The notes: a model not told the origin generated them from the letters alone. Positions 18,456-28,049 are shown, numbered from the stretch's first letter. The stretch: DNA of 64,000 nucleotides from Blastopirellula sediminis (GCF_020966755.1 NZ_JAJKFT010000010.1:3876481-3940480); one strand, 5' to 3'. A program made the numbers and translations.

Positions 18456-18968
18456 CTAGTCGCGAGTAGAGGATGGATTTAAAAACCGTTCGCGGATAAC
18501 CCGCTCTGGAATTTCTAACAACCTTGCATGCGACAATGCGACATCTTCCGATGCTTTCCCAAACCGATAGGTGAATGCGACGAGAATGATTGAAGCGATC
18601 AACAGCAGGGAGCAGACGACGATTAGCCAGACTGCAGACATGATTGGGTCTTCGTCATGTGACGCTACGATTCCTAACCTTACAATGCCAAGCGATTGGA
18701 GGAGTAGACCAATGCCGAGAGATGTATCCACTAGCATAGCGATCGCGAGAAGATAGGCTACCGCTCGGAACCAAGCGAGCTGCACAGATTTCCATTGGAG
18801 CGGGATTCGTAAGCCTCTTGCCGGTGAAGCACTGTCGTCTCCTTCCAGGACCAGCCACGATTCCCGAGGTATGATCGGAAAGAAGCAGATGTGAATGAAA
18901 CGCGTCTTAACGTGGAATAAACCCTTTAAGCGGTCAATTCTGCCGTAGTATCCATCTCCACCGAACAT
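18456..18968 (-). CDS. Membrane protein of unknown function
   Basis: 170 residues. A soluble N-terminus (KTRFIHICFFPIIPRESWLV, then RIPLQWKSVQLAWFRAVAYLL) leads into about three hydrophobic helices (about 68-85, 88-106 and 112-132) and a charged C-terminus. The pattern of a short phrase around FIHICFFPIIP followed by helices is one I associate with uncharacterised planctomycete membrane proteins, but I cannot name a family. It lies 35 bp downstream of the Ser/Thr kinase gene, same strand, so the two may be co-transcribed. Base composition is more AT-rich than the window average. Confidence 0.65.
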   Translation of the reverse strand: MFGGDGYYGRIDRLKGLFHVKTRFIHICFFPIIPRESWLVLEGDDSASPARGLRIPLQWKSVQLAWFRAVAYLLAIAMLVDTSLGIGLLLQSLGIVRLGIVASHDEDPIMSAVWLIVVCSLLLIASIILVAFTYRFGKASEDVALSHARLLEIPERVIRERFLNPSSTRD

Positions 18969-19003
18969 CGAATGTACCCTACCAACAAAAATGTATTACG
19001 GGG

Positions 19004-20431
19004 CTAAAACATTTCCGACGCAGCGCCAAATGTGATCGCGGCTATAAACGCAAAAATCCCTAGAACGAACGAGACAAACGCAATCAGCAAAAGTTTTACG
19101 CCTTTCAATTGGCGCAGCGTGGACTCAAGGAACGTTTCGCGATAGCTTGGTACCGGCTCATGCGCAAGCCAAGCTTCTATTTCCATCGCCAGTTCCAAGG
19201 GAGTCGTATAGCGGAGCCACGGTTCGAGTTTCATCGCGCGCAAGCAGATTGCTTCTAATGGGCGTGGGATTCCACGCCAGACCGAGCGAGGTCGTCGAAA
19301 GTCTCCTGCACGTACTTTCTGAACCATTCGTAAGGCGTTCTCATCCGAAAATGGAGCCTCGCCAGTAAGCAATTTGTAAAGAGTTGCACCAAGGCCATAG
19401 ACATCAGACCGGCGTCCGACTTCGTCGGTTCGTCCCATCGCCTGTTCTGGGCTCATATAAGCAGGGGTCCCCAAAATGGCGCCCGAACCGGTCATTTCCG
19501 GCTCATTCACCACCCCTTCGATTTCTGTATATTGCGGAAACTGGGGATGATCGGAGACGTTCATTCGCTTTGCCAAGCCCCAGTCGAGGAGAAACGTTTC
19601 TCCCAACGCTCCTGTGATAATATTTAGCGGTTTGATGTCGCGGTGAATGACTCCGCGACGGTGTGCATATTCGACAGCCTCGCAGACGCGCATGAAGCTC
19701 TGTAGAAGTTTACGAAAACGTTGATCGCGTTGAATTGGGAGCAGTGGACGCTTTTGGTGAAAAAGACCGATCGCTTGACTAAGCGTGATGCCATGGATGC
19801 GTCGCATCGCGTAAAAGACGTCTCCATTTTCATCGCGACCGATGGCGTAAACGGGCACGATACAGGGATGTTCCAATTGCCCGGTGAGCTTGCCCTCCTG
19901 CACAAAGCGTTTGATGGCCGCTTCATTGTTGAGTCCGCCGTGGATCTGCTTCAGTAGAACCTCGCGTCCAATGTCTTCGTCGTAAGCGAGGTAGACGACG
20001 CCCATTCCTCCCTTCGCAAATGGACGCACCTTTCGAAAGCGAGGGAAGTTAGTTCCCGACTTGGCGGCTTCAATTCCCGTTCGCCCCTTCAGGGGAAGCG
20101 TGTCGTGCAATATCGGACCGGCGAACGATGATGTCGTTTCCACTGGTCCGGCCGATGCGTTCTCCAAGTCGTAGTTTGATAGTACTAAGTCGATGGTATC
20201 GAGGTACAGAGGATACCGAGCGCTGTAAAAAACGTGGTCGCAGTGGAATGACCGCTTGCGGCGGTGTTGCACGTCTATCGTTAATAGGGACTTAAAGAGA
20301 TCCTTTCGTTGTGATTCCTCTACATTCTCAAGATACGAATCAATGTGGGGAGGATCAGAATGTTCGCCCCAGGCACAATCGAATTGTCCGCATATGGAGT
20401 CCAGGCGGGACGCATCTTCAGAGTCGCGCAT
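19004..20431 (-). CDS. Membrane-anchored Ser/Thr protein kinase (Hanks type)
   Basis: 475 residues. The first ~110 residues carry a leader typical of planctomycete kinases (WGEHSDPPHIDSYLENVEES). The kinase domain follows: glycine loop FAKGGMGVVYLAYDED, catalytic lysine in VLLKQI, catalytic loop VIHRDIKPLNII, metal site DWGLAKRM (DWG in place of DFG, common in this clade), then GTPAYMSPEQA and SDVYGLGATLYKLLTG. A single hydrophobic helix near the C-terminus (KLLLIAFVSFVLGIFAFIAAI) anchors it in the membrane with almost nothing after it. There is no sensor domain, so it may relay signals from partner proteins. Confidence 0.9.
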   Translation of the reverse strand: MRDSEDASRLDSICGQFDCAWGEHSDPPHIDSYLENVEESQRKDLFKSLLTIDVQHRRKRSFHCDHVFYSARYPLYLDTIDLVLSNYDLENASAGPVETTSSFAGPILHDTLPLKGRTGIEAAKSGTNFPRFRKVRPFAKGGMGVVYLAYDEDIGREVLLKQIHGGLNNEAAIKRFVQEGKLTGQLEHPCIVPVYAIGRDENGDVFYAMRRIHGITLSQAIGLFHQKRPLLPIQRDQRFRKLLQSFMRVCEAVEYAHRRGVIHRDIKPLNIITGALGETFLLDWGLAKRMNVSDHPQFPQYTEIEGVVNEPEMTGSGAILGTPAYMSPEQAMGRTDEVGRRSDVYGLGATLYKLLTGEAPFSDENALRMVQKVRAGDFRRPRSVWRGIPRPLEAICLRAMKLEPWLRYTTPLELAMEIEAWLAHEPVPSYRETFLESTLRQLKGVKLLLIAFVSFVLGIFAFIAAITFGAASEMF

Positions 20432-20665
20432 TGATGCTCATCCAAAATGGTGTCCATTGTTGAGCCAATCGAGCGTAGCTTCTAGCGTTGTAACGACGTG
20501 CCGCTAGGAGCGACGTCAGACGCGTGCGTTATCGACGAATTGCAGAGGCAAAAATATTGGCCTCGGCAGGCCTGTTCGGCATTCTATCGTTGGGAATCAC
20601 GGTCTGTGAAATTCTGTTTGAAGAAATGCAACGGTTTCGAAGGATTTCGCTCTCGTTAGAACAAG

Positions 20666-20851
20666 TTAACTATTTGCCTGCGGAATTTTCGTTCGCTTAG
20701 AATTGCCCGCCATAAACTCCTCGTACTTTTGCGATAAATGCCATACGACTTGTTGTGTTGGCTCTGTCGAATCCAATTGCTGGACCAGCTTAAGGCAGCG
20801 TCGCGAAGCGTCGTTAACCGCCCAACGTGACTCCATGCCGGAATAACCCAT
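20666..20851 (-). CDS. Small unknown protein upstream of the kinase
   Basis: 61 residues from an ATG at 20851, polar and probably helical (RRCLKLVQQLDS...VVWHLSQKYEEFMAG). A strong AAGGAGGT lies at 20873-20880 but is 21 bp from the ATG. An in-frame ATC at 20866 sits 6 bp from it, which would give 66 residues if that rare start were used. The strong Shine-Dalgarno sequence argues for a real gene. It lies about 230 bp upstream of the kinase on the same strand. No known family recognised. Confidence 0.5.
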   Translation of the reverse strand: MGYSGMESRWAVNDASRRCLKLVQQLDSTEPTQQVVWHLSQKYEEFMAGNSKRTKIPQANS

Positions 20852-21323
20852 GTCTTCGTTTTCGATTTTTTGACCTCCTTGGAAAACGGACTTCGCTGGT
20901 TGTGGAATTCGTCAAGCGAACGCGTTGCCTTTCGAAATCGGCGTTAATCGAGATTTTGCGTTGTTCTTAAAAGGATCTCCCCGAGTCAGCCAACCATAGT
21001 GATTTGCGAAACATTCGACCTTCCAATACGCGGGTTCCAATTGGGGGGCGGTCATCGGCGCGATTTGCCCCGGTCAAATTGACTATTCAATCGGCAAGTC
21101 TAAATGCGCACACTAGCAATTAGTTTGTGCAAATTAATGCGGATTTGATGCCGCGTGCAATCTTCTCGCTTTAGGTTGCATGAAAGTTAACCCAGGTTGC
21201 AAGAATATTTTCTAGACGAAGATTGCACCTACGGTTAAATTCAAACTCACAGCCCACCCCTACCTTTCGCTTAGTTCGGCTTTCGGCCGCCACTAAGTCC
21301 CTCCTGCCAACTTACTGCGAACC
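20852..21323. promoter_or_regulatory. Long AT-rich regulatory region before the cytochrome/PPC/DUF1501 operon
   Basis: This 472-bp gap contains no plausible gene. A perfect 11-bp inverted pair, GTGCAATCTTC (21155-21165) and GAAGATTGCAC (21218-21228), encloses two direct repeats of AGGTTGCA about 21 bp apart (near 21173 and 21194) and a GTTAAC palindrome between them. The spacing of about two helical turns suggests a binding array for a regulator of the gene starting at 21324. This is inference; I could not define a -35/-10 pair with confidence. Confidence 0.4.
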
Positions 21324-23588
21324 ATGATGGTCATCCCTACCTACCATTCGGCCAGGGACACCCGACGCTGCCGCATGTTTGGCGTCGTACTGGCGTTGCT
21401 CTTCTGTCAGCTGGCAGTCGCAGCAGACTCCGTTCCCGAGCAGGTCGCTCCCAAGAAGGTCAGCTTCGTTAACGACGTTGTGCCGGTCCTTACCAAGGCT
21501 GGCTGCAACATGGGAACCTGCCACGCGAAAGCCGGCGGCGGTCAAAACGGTTTCCAACTCTCGCTGCTCGGCTTTGAGCCGCTCGAAGATTACGAAAGCA
21601 TCGTCCGTGAGGGACGTGGTCGCCGCTTGTTCCCCTCCGCTCCGGAAGAGAGCCTGCTGCTTCGCAAAGGGGCGAACGAAACTCCGCACAAGGGAGGCGT
21701 TCGCCTGGCCAAAGATACCGAAGGTTACGAAATCATCCGCCGCTGGATCAGCGAAGGCGCCGCTTATCAGGTCGAAGCCGATCCGACGCTCGAGTCGATC
21801 GAAGTTCAGCCCCCGCGCGGCGTGGTCAACATGGGCCAAGAGCAACAGCTGAAAGCGATCGCCACCTTCTCCGACGGCAGCAAGAAAGACGTCACGCCGT
21901 TTTCGCTGTTCGAGTCGAACTCGGAAGCGATGGCAGAAGTCTCCTCGACCGGCCTGGTGAAAATGCACGACATTCCGGGACGCGTGGCGATCATGCTGCG
22001 CTACCAGGACAAAGCGGCGGTCTTCACTGCTGCGGTTCCGCTCGGCGCTCCGATGGGCGAATTGCCGACCGCGAATAATTTTGTCGACGAGTTGGTCTTC
22101 GCCAATCTCAACGAAATCGGCGTCCCCCCTTCCCCGGTCTGCGACGACGCGACGTTCCTTCGCCGCGTTTCGCTCGATCTGACCGGGCGTTTGCCGACTC
22201 CAGCCGAAGCGGATGAGTTTCTGGCCAGCACCGATCCGGAGAAACGCAATCAGGCGATCAACCGCTTGCTGCAAAGCCCCGGCTACGCCGACTTCTTCGC
22301 CAACAAGTGGACGGCGCTGCTCAAGAATCGCCGCGACGATGCGAGCGACATCACTTCCAACTTTGCGTTCCACGCTTGGATACGCGATAGCCTGCTCCAG
22401 AACGTGCCGTATGACCAGATGGTCCGCGAACTGTTGGCCGCCACCGGCACGGTCGTCGCCAATCCGCCGGTCGCGTGGTACAAGCGGGTCAAAGAGCCGA
22501 AGGATCAAATGGAAGACGTCGCCCAATTGTTTTTGGGGGTTCGTCTGCAATGCGCCCAGTGCCATCACCATCCGTTTGAACGCTGGAGCCAAGACGACTA
22601 TTACAGCTTGTCCGCCTTCTTCGCCCAAGTCGGTCGCAAACCGTCGGGCGTCCGCGGCGAAGATTTGATCTTCCACAAGCGCGGCATGGCGACCTCCAAG
22701 AACATCAAGACCGGCGAATCGCTGAAGCCGGCCGCCCTTGGCGATGACGTTGGCGAGATTCCCAGCGATCAAGACCCGCGGCTCCGTTTGGCCGACTGGA
22801 TCTCGAAGCCGGAGAATCCCTTCTTCGCCAAGTCGCTGGTCAATCGTTACTGGAAGCATTTCTTCAAGCGAGGCCTGATCGAACCGGAAGACGATATTCG
22901 CGACACCAACCCGCCGTCGAATCCGGAATTGCTCGCCGCCCTTGAAGAGCACTTCATCCGCAGCGGCTTTGACCTGAAGGAACTGGTCCGCGTCATTACG
23001 CAGTCGAAGGCGTATCAGCTCAGCTCGGTTCCGAACGACTACAACCTGGTCGACGAACAAAACTACTCTCGCTATTACCCGCGTCGCATGCAGGCCGAGG
23101 TGATGCTCGACTCGATCGACGATCTGACCGGATCGCCGACCGCGTTCGCCAACTTGCCGCAAGGCACGCGAGCGGTCGGGCTGCCTGACAACAGCTACAA
23201 CAAGGCCTCCCTCTTCCTCCGCGTTTTCGGCCGTCCCGACAACGCGAGCGTTTGCGAGTGCGAACGGGTGCAGTCGTCGAGTCTCGCTCAGAGCTTGCAT
23301 CTGATCAATTCGTCCGAAGTCAAAGGAAAACTTGGCGCCGGCGCTGGTCGCGCCGCCGACATGGCGAAGAGCGACGCTCCGCCGGAAGCGAAGATCAAAG
23401 AGATTTACCGGGTCGCCTACTCACGCGATCCTAGTGCCGAGGAAATGCAGATCGCGCTCGAGTATCTGCAGCAGATTCCGACCGACGCCGACGGGAAACC
23501 GATCGCAGCTAACGTCGCCGCCCAGCAGAACTTCCAAGACCTGCTCTGGGCGATCATGAATTCCAAAGAGTTCCTGTTTAACCACTAA
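21324..23588 (+). CDS. DUF1549/DUF1553 protein with cytochrome-like N-terminus
   Basis: 754 residues. A signal peptide lies around residues 17-37; the ATG at 21375 (MFGVVLALLF) is an alternative start. Near residue 55 a haem-type motif CNMGTCH starts the PSCyt-like segment. A Big-2-like Ig segment (IEVQPPRGVVNMGQEQQLKAIATFSDGS) precedes DUF1549 (FVDELVF...RRVSLDLTGRLPTPAEADEF). A second CAQCHHHPFERW motif and DUF1553 (NPFFAKSLVNRYWKHFF, DLKELVRVITQSKAYQLS) complete it. These planctomycete proteins co-occur with DUF1501 proteins, as here, but their function is not established. First gene of a three-gene operon. Confidence 0.9.
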   Translation: MMVIPTYHSARDTRRCRMFGVVLALLFCQLAVAADSVPEQVAPKKVSFVNDVVPVLTKAGCNMGTCHAKAGGGQNGFQLSLLGFEPLEDYESIVREGRGRRLFPSAPEESLLLRKGANETPHKGGVRLAKDTEGYEIIRRWISEGAAYQVEADPTLESIEVQPPRGVVNMGQEQQLKAIATFSDGSKKDVTPFSLFESNSEAMAEVSSTGLVKMHDIPGRVAIMLRYQDKAAVFTAAVPLGAPMGELPTANNFVDELVFANLNEIGVPPSPVCDDATFLRRVSLDLTGRLPTPAEADEFLASTDPEKRNQAINRLLQSPGYADFFANKWTALLKNRRDDASDITSNFAFHAWIRDSLLQNVPYDQMVRELLAATGTVVANPPVAWYKRVKEPKDQMEDVAQLFLGVRLQCAQCHHHPFERWSQDDYYSLSAFFAQVGRKPSGVRGEDLIFHKRGMATSKNIKTGESLKPAALGDDVGEIPSDQDPRLRLADWISKPENPFFAKSLVNRYWKHFFKRGLIEPEDDIRDTNPPSNPELLAALEEHFIRSGFDLKELVRVITQSKAYQLSSVPNDYNLVDEQNYSRYYPRRMQAEVMLDSIDDLTGSPTAFANLPQGTRAVGLPDNSYNKASLFLRVFGRPDNASVCECERVQSSSLAQSLHLINSSEVKGKLGAGAGRAADMAKSDAPPEAKIKEIYRVAYSRDPSAEEMQIALEYLQQIPTDADGKPIAANVAAQQNFQDLLWAIMNSKEFLFNH

Positions 23589-23600
23589 ATAGAGGATGCG

Positions 23601-25859
23601 ATGAACGACAAAGTGCTGGACGTCGTCCCCCGCCTACTCGTTTTGATTCTGGCGTTTACCGGACCTTCCGTAGCGATGGCGCAATCGGTTTGTCTGCCGG
23701 CGCCACGTCTGTTGACCACGATGCCGATGGGGGGACAAGTCGGCACGACGCTCGACGTCACCATCACCGGCGAAAGCCTGGAAGAGCTTGATCAGCTCCG
23801 CTTTTCGCATCCCGCGATCACCGCGACTCGCAAGCTGGCCGACGACGGCTCGCCGGTCGCCAATCAGTATGTGGTGACGATCGCCGCCGATTGCCCGCCG
23901 GGGATTCATGAAGCTCGCGTCATGACGCGGCTTGGCATTTCGTCGTCGCGCGTTTTCAGCGTCGGCGCGCTTCCCGAAACGACCGCAACCACGCCGAACA
24001 CGAAGCTCGAAACGGCGTTGCCGATCGCGATCGACTCGGTCTGCAACGGCAAGATGACCGCCAAGGCGATCGACTACTACTCGTTCGAGGGTAAACAGGG
24101 CCAACGCATCATCGTCAACTGTGCGGCCCGCGGGATCGACTCGAAGTTGAACCCGGTTTTGGTCGTCGCCGACGCCAAGGGGAACGACCTGCGGGTCGAA
24201 CGCCGCGGCGGTTCGATCGACTTCACGCCCGAAGCGGACGGCAAGTATGTGATCAAGGTGCATGACCTGACGTTTGACGGCGGGCCGTATCACTTCTATC
24301 GACTCACGCTGCAAACGATCCCGGCCGACGCGCCGTTGCCGCTGTTCGCTTCGACTCGCGATGTGAACGCTTTCTCGTGGCCGCCGATCGGCCTGGCCGC
24401 GACCGCCGCGATGACCGAGGTCGAACCAAACGACAAAGCGGAAGAGATCCAGAAGATCACCTTGCCGTGCGACATCGCCGGCAGCTTCTTCCCGGCGGCG
24501 GACGTCGACGCCTACGAGTTCACCGCCAAGATGGGTGAAGTCTGGTGGGTCGAAGTCGCTTCGGACCGTCTTGGCCGCCCGACCGATCCGTCGATCGTCG
24601 TTCAGCAGGTCAATGACAAAGGGGAAGCGGTCGACCTGGTCGAGCTGAGCGACATCCCGAGCCCGGTGAAGGTCTCGAGCAACGGTTACAGCTACGACGG
24701 CCCCTGCTACAACGCCGGCTCGGCCGACATCCTCGGCAAAGTCGAAATCAAACAAGATGGCGTCCATCGCCTGCGGATCACCGACCTGTTCGGCGGCACG
24801 CGTAACGATCCTCGCAATGTCTACCGCCTGATCATTCGCAAAGCGGAGCCGGACTTCGCGATTGTCGGTTGGGCGCTGCACATGAATCTCCGCAACGGCG
24901 ACCGCAACGCCTTGTCGAAGCCGATGGCTCTCCGCGGCGGCGCGACGATGGCGTTTGAAGTGGTGGTCGTTCGCCGCGATGGATTCGACGGCCCGATCGA
25001 GTTGGGACTCGACAATCTGCCGGCTGGCGTGACCGCCGCGGGTTTGACGATTCCGAAAGGCGCCTCGCGCGGCATCCTGCTGTTGACCGCCGATGAAAAA
25101 GTAGAGCCGGGCCTGACCAGCGCCAACTTCTTTGGTCGAGCCGAGATCAACGGCGAGATGGTGACCCGCCAGGGAAGCTTCGCTTCGATGACCTGGCCGG
25201 TGAAAGACCAGTGGCAAGAGATCCCGACGCCGCGTCTGCTGGCCGACGTGCCGGTTTCGGCGTGCGGCGCGGAAGCGGCGCCTCTGACCATCGCTGCGGC
25301 CGAAGAAAAGGTGTACGAAGCGAAGGCCGGCGAAAAGCTGACGATTCCGCTCACGCAAATCCGCCGCAACGAGTTCTCCGGCGCGATCCTCAACCTGCAA
25401 ACCTTTGGCCCTGGCTTTGAAGGGAACGCCGCGTTTGACGTTTCGCTGAAAGACGACGCGACCGAAGCGGTCGTCGATCTGACCAAGCTGAAGCCGCAGC
25501 CGGGCGACTACACGATCGCCTTCTACGGCAGCGCCGTCGCCAAGTACGCCGATCATCCGCAAGTCGCCGCCGTCGCCGACGCGGAAGAAGCGTTGGCCAA
25601 GGCCCAAGCGAAAGCGGCCGAAGCGGCCAACCTGGCGCCGGAAGCTCCGGCCGTTACCGAAGAAGAAAAGAAGGCGGCCGAAGTGCGAGCCAAGGAAATC
25701 GCCGACCGGCAGAAGAAAGCGGCCGAAGCGGTCGTCGCCGCCGAAAAGAAACTGCAGACCGCCCAAACCCAGGCGGCGCCCAAAGATATCGTCGACATCG
25801 TCGTCTCCCAACCGATTCAAATTCGTGTCGTTCCCGCCGTGGAGGTTACCCAGAAATGA
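23601..25859 (+). CDS. Secreted PPC-domain protein of the DUF1501 operon
   Basis: 752 residues; start 12 bp after the previous stop with GAGG upstream. A signal peptide ends around AMAQS. An Ig/IPT-like segment (GGQVGTTLDVTITGESLEELDQLRF) is followed by two bacterial pre-peptidase C-terminal (PPC) type domains: one around AKAIDYYSFEGKQGQRI...KYVIKVHDLTF and one around DIAGSFFPAADVDAYEFTAK. There is no protease domain. A Lys/Ala/Glu-rich coiled-coil-like stretch (about 665-735) lies near the C-terminus. Its stop overlaps the DUF1501 start (ATGA). Probably a periplasmic binding or scaffold partner of its operon neighbours. Confidence 0.82.
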   Translation: MNDKVLDVVPRLLVLILAFTGPSVAMAQSVCLPAPRLLTTMPMGGQVGTTLDVTITGESLEELDQLRFSHPAITATRKLADDGSPVANQYVVTIAADCPPGIHEARVMTRLGISSSRVFSVGALPETTATTPNTKLETALPIAIDSVCNGKMTAKAIDYYSFEGKQGQRIIVNCAARGIDSKLNPVLVVADAKGNDLRVERRGGSIDFTPEADGKYVIKVHDLTFDGGPYHFYRLTLQTIPADAPLPLFASTRDVNAFSWPPIGLAATAAMTEVEPNDKAEEIQKITLPCDIAGSFFPAADVDAYEFTAKMGEVWWVEVASDRLGRPTDPSIVVQQVNDKGEAVDLVELSDIPSPVKVSSNGYSYDGPCYNAGSADILGKVEIKQDGVHRLRITDLFGGTRNDPRNVYRLIIRKAEPDFAIVGWALHMNLRNGDRNALSKPMALRGGATMAFEVVVVRRDGFDGPIELGLDNLPAGVTAAGLTIPKGASRGILLLTADEKVEPGLTSANFFGRAEINGEMVTRQGSFASMTWPVKDQWQEIPTPRLLADVPVSACGAEAAPLTIAAAEEKVYEAKAGEKLTIPLTQIRRNEFSGAILNLQTFGPGFEGNAAFDVSLKDDATEAVVDLTKLKPQPGDYTIAFYGSAVAKYADHPQVAAVADAEEALAKAQAKAAEAANLAPEAPAVTEEEKKAAEVRAKEIADRQKKAAEAVVAAEKKLQTAQTQAAPKDIVDIVVSQPIQIRVVPAVEVTQK

Positions 25860-27274
25860 CTCACCCCTTTAACGCTGCGTCGGCCATTTGCCCTGGCCCT
25901 GTTTCGCGTCGCGGTTTCATGCGGATGGGATTGGCTGGCTTCGCCTCTCTCAGCTTGCCGGGCGTGATGCGTCTGCAAGCCGCGACTCCGGTCGCCGAAG
26001 CGAAGAAAAAGAACGCCGTGATCATGGTCTGGAAGCCAGGCGGCTGTTCCCACATCGACACCTACGATCCGAAGCCGAACGCCCCGGTCGAATACCGCGG
26101 CCCGTTCGCCACCATTCCGACCAAAGTCCCCGGCATGCACTTCACCGAACTGCTGCCGCGACAAGCCGCGATCGCCGACAAGTTCACCGTCCTCCGCTCG
26201 ATGCGTCAAAACGCCGGCGGTCACCCGGCCGGTTCGATGCAGCTCCTCTCGGGCGATCCCGACACGCGCGACAAACCGGCGCCGCGCCTGCCCGACTGGA
26301 TGTCGGTCGCCAACTACATCCGTTCGCAGCAAGGCCCGCGCGATAACCCGCTGCCGATCTACGCGGGGGTGAATCCTCCGGGCAATTACACCGGTCCCGC
26401 TTATCTGGGGGACGCCTACGCGCCGTTTGCGGTCTCCGGCGATCCCAACAACCCCAGCTTCTCGGTCCCCAACATCGGCGTCTCGGATCCGCGTGAACTG
26501 TCGCGGCTCGAACGTCGCGCGACGCTGCGGCAAAAGCTCGACTCGCTCCATCGCGCGTTCGACAAAGCGGGCGAACTCGAAGCGCTCGACGAATTCGAGA
26601 TGCAGGCGATGACTCTGCTCACCAATCCGAAAACCAAGATCGCCTTCGACCTGAGCCTGGAAGACGAAAAGACTCGCGATCGTTACGGCCGCAACACGTG
26701 GGGCCAGCAGCTGTTGCTCGCTCGCCGTCTGGTCGAAGCGGGCGTCGACATTCTCACCTCCAGCTTGCACGGTCCGCTTTGCGGTCGCGTCAGCAACTGG
26801 GACGACCATGCGGTCAACCATCACGTCTTTGACGCGATGCGGTTCCGCGCTCAAGCGTACGATCAGGCGGTCTCGGCGCTGATCGAAGACATTCATGAAC
26901 GTGGCCTGCAAGAGCGAGTCCTGGTGGTCGTCACCGGCGAGTTTGGTCGCACGCCGAAGGTGAACTACCAACCGAGCACCGGCGCCGGAAACGCCAGCGC
27001 TCCGGCCGGAACGAAGCAACCGGGCCGCGATCACTGGCCGCGAGCTTTCTCCAACATCTGGTCGGGCGGCGGCATCGAAACGGGCCGCTTCATCGGCGCC
27101 ACCGACTCCAAGGGAGAAGACTCGGTCGACCGGATCTGCCAACCAGGCGACTTCCTGGCGACGATCTATCACCACCTCGGCATCGACGGCCGCAAGGTCT
27201 TCATCAAAGACCTCAACGGCCGCCCGACTCCGATCGTCGACCACGGCGAGCCGATTCCGGAATTGATCTCGTAA
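25856..27274 (+). CDS. DUF1501 family secreted protein (Tat-exported)
   Basis: 472 residues. The N-terminus has a twin-arginine motif, SRRGFMRMGLAGFASLSLPG, indicating folded export by Tat. The DUF1501 (sulfatase-superfamily-like) domain shows IMVWKPGGCSHIDTYDPKP, the FAT(I)PTKVPGMHFTELLPR region, and a C-terminal VVVTGEFGRTPKVN...GRDHWPRAFSNIWSGGG. It overlaps the PPC gene by 4 bp and closes the operon with the DUF1549/DUF1553 gene, a combination that recurs across Planctomycetota. Enzymatic activity is unproven for the family. Confidence 0.92.
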   Translation: MTHPFNAASAICPGPVSRRGFMRMGLAGFASLSLPGVMRLQAATPVAEAKKKNAVIMVWKPGGCSHIDTYDPKPNAPVEYRGPFATIPTKVPGMHFTELLPRQAAIADKFTVLRSMRQNAGGHPAGSMQLLSGDPDTRDKPAPRLPDWMSVANYIRSQQGPRDNPLPIYAGVNPPGNYTGPAYLGDAYAPFAVSGDPNNPSFSVPNIGVSDPRELSRLERRATLRQKLDSLHRAFDKAGELEALDEFEMQAMTLLTNPKTKIAFDLSLEDEKTRDRYGRNTWGQQLLLARRLVEAGVDILTSSLHGPLCGRVSNWDDHAVNHHVFDAMRFRAQAYDQAVSALIEDIHERGLQERVLVVVTGEFGRTPKVNYQPSTGAGNASAPAGTKQPGRDHWPRAFSNIWSGGGIETGRFIGATDSKGEDSVDRICQPGDFLATIYHHLGIDGRKVFIKDLNGRPTPIVDHGEPIPELIS

Positions 27275-27290
27275 CGATCAGAGGAAAATA

Positions 27291-27420
27291 GTAGCCCGAG
27301 GCGCAAGCCGAGGGAAAGCGTCCGGATGAATGAATCCGGACGCAGCTGTTTCTTGGCAGCCTACTTCTGCCCGCACGATACCCGGCGTATCACTAGCCCG
27401 CAGCGCAAGCGAGGGAATGC
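27291..27420. repeat. Two direct REP-like elements with a strong hairpin between
   Basis: GTAG plus arm CCCGAGGC, loop GCAA and arm GCCGAGGG lies at 27291-27314. A variant with CTAG and arms CCCGCAGC/GCGAGGG lies at 27393-27415. Both are in the same orientation, so they are not a REPIN. Between them GCGTCCGGAT and ATCCGGACGC (27318-27343) form a perfect 10-bp stem with a 6-nt loop, just after the DUF1501 stop. It could help end transcription although no T-tract follows. Confidence 0.7.
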
Positions 27421-27482
27421 GGCCGCCAATCGCCACGGGCTCGCGTGCCTTCCGACGGCGCGTGACTGCAAATTCACTCGCT

Positions 27483-28049
27483 CTACGGCGACGAAGAATC
27501 TTTTAGTCTTCGATACGTCTGCTCTGAGCTCGGAGGGAAGCAAGCGTCGCTCCCTTTTTCTGCGAGGAAGGCGAAAAATGCGTCCTCATCGGCGTCGATG
27601 CGAGCTCGCTCGTATTCCTTTTCGCGGAACTTCTCGGTAACGATCTCACCGCTGATCTTTCCTTCCTTCACGCCTTGTCGAAAAGTCTCCGGATCGGGGC
27701 TGCGCAGCGTAATGACGTCGTCGCCAAGTTGCGTCACCTCAGAAAAGAAATACTCGTCCGTTTTGCCGGTCCCGCAGACAAACAGAAACTTACGATCCGC
27801 GTTGGTCGTAATGATTCCTTCCAGCGTCTGGGCTTTAAACGTCCGCTCATTTTCGTCGAATTGCAGGACTCCAAAGTAGAGTTGACGCTCGACGTTCTTG
27901 ATTTTGATCAAGTCGCCGTTGGGCATTTGCCAGACGCCGGTTAGCTTTTCCAAAGAAGGCTGTTCGAGCGGCGTCCCCAGCGGCTTCGTCACGCTCGGAG
28001 CGACGCAGCCCGACAAGCAAAGTGCGATAGCTGTGATCCATAGTCGCAT
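27483..28049 (-). CDS. Small lipoprotein of unknown function
   Basis: 188 residues with a lipoprotein signal: MRLWITAIALCLSGC, lipobox LSGC with the cysteine at residue 15. The mature part begins with a flexible Pro/Thr-rich segment and contains a beta-rich domain (LEKLTGVWQMPNGDLIKIKNVERQ at its start) that looks like a small barrel or lipocalin-like fold (inference from alternating pattern only). The C-terminus is acidic then polar. It is monocistronic, divergent from the repeat cluster that follows at 28100-29350. Confidence 0.72.
   Translation of the reverse strand: MRLWITAIALCLSGCVAPSVTKPLGTPLEQPSLEKLTGVWQMPNGDLIKIKNVERQLYFGVLQFDENERTFKAQTLEGIITTNADRKFLFVCGTGKTDEYFFSEVTQLGDDVITLRSPDPETFRQGVKEGKISGEIVTEKFREKEYERARIDADEDAFFAFLAEKGSDACFPPSSEQTYRRLKDSSSP

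Noticed and set aside
21312-25820. Very long minus-strand frames (662 and 728 codons) across the DUF1549 and PPC genes
   Set aside because: They mirror high-GC third-codon positions of clear genes on the plus strand, have Arg/Asp/Val-rich low-information sequence and no family motifs.
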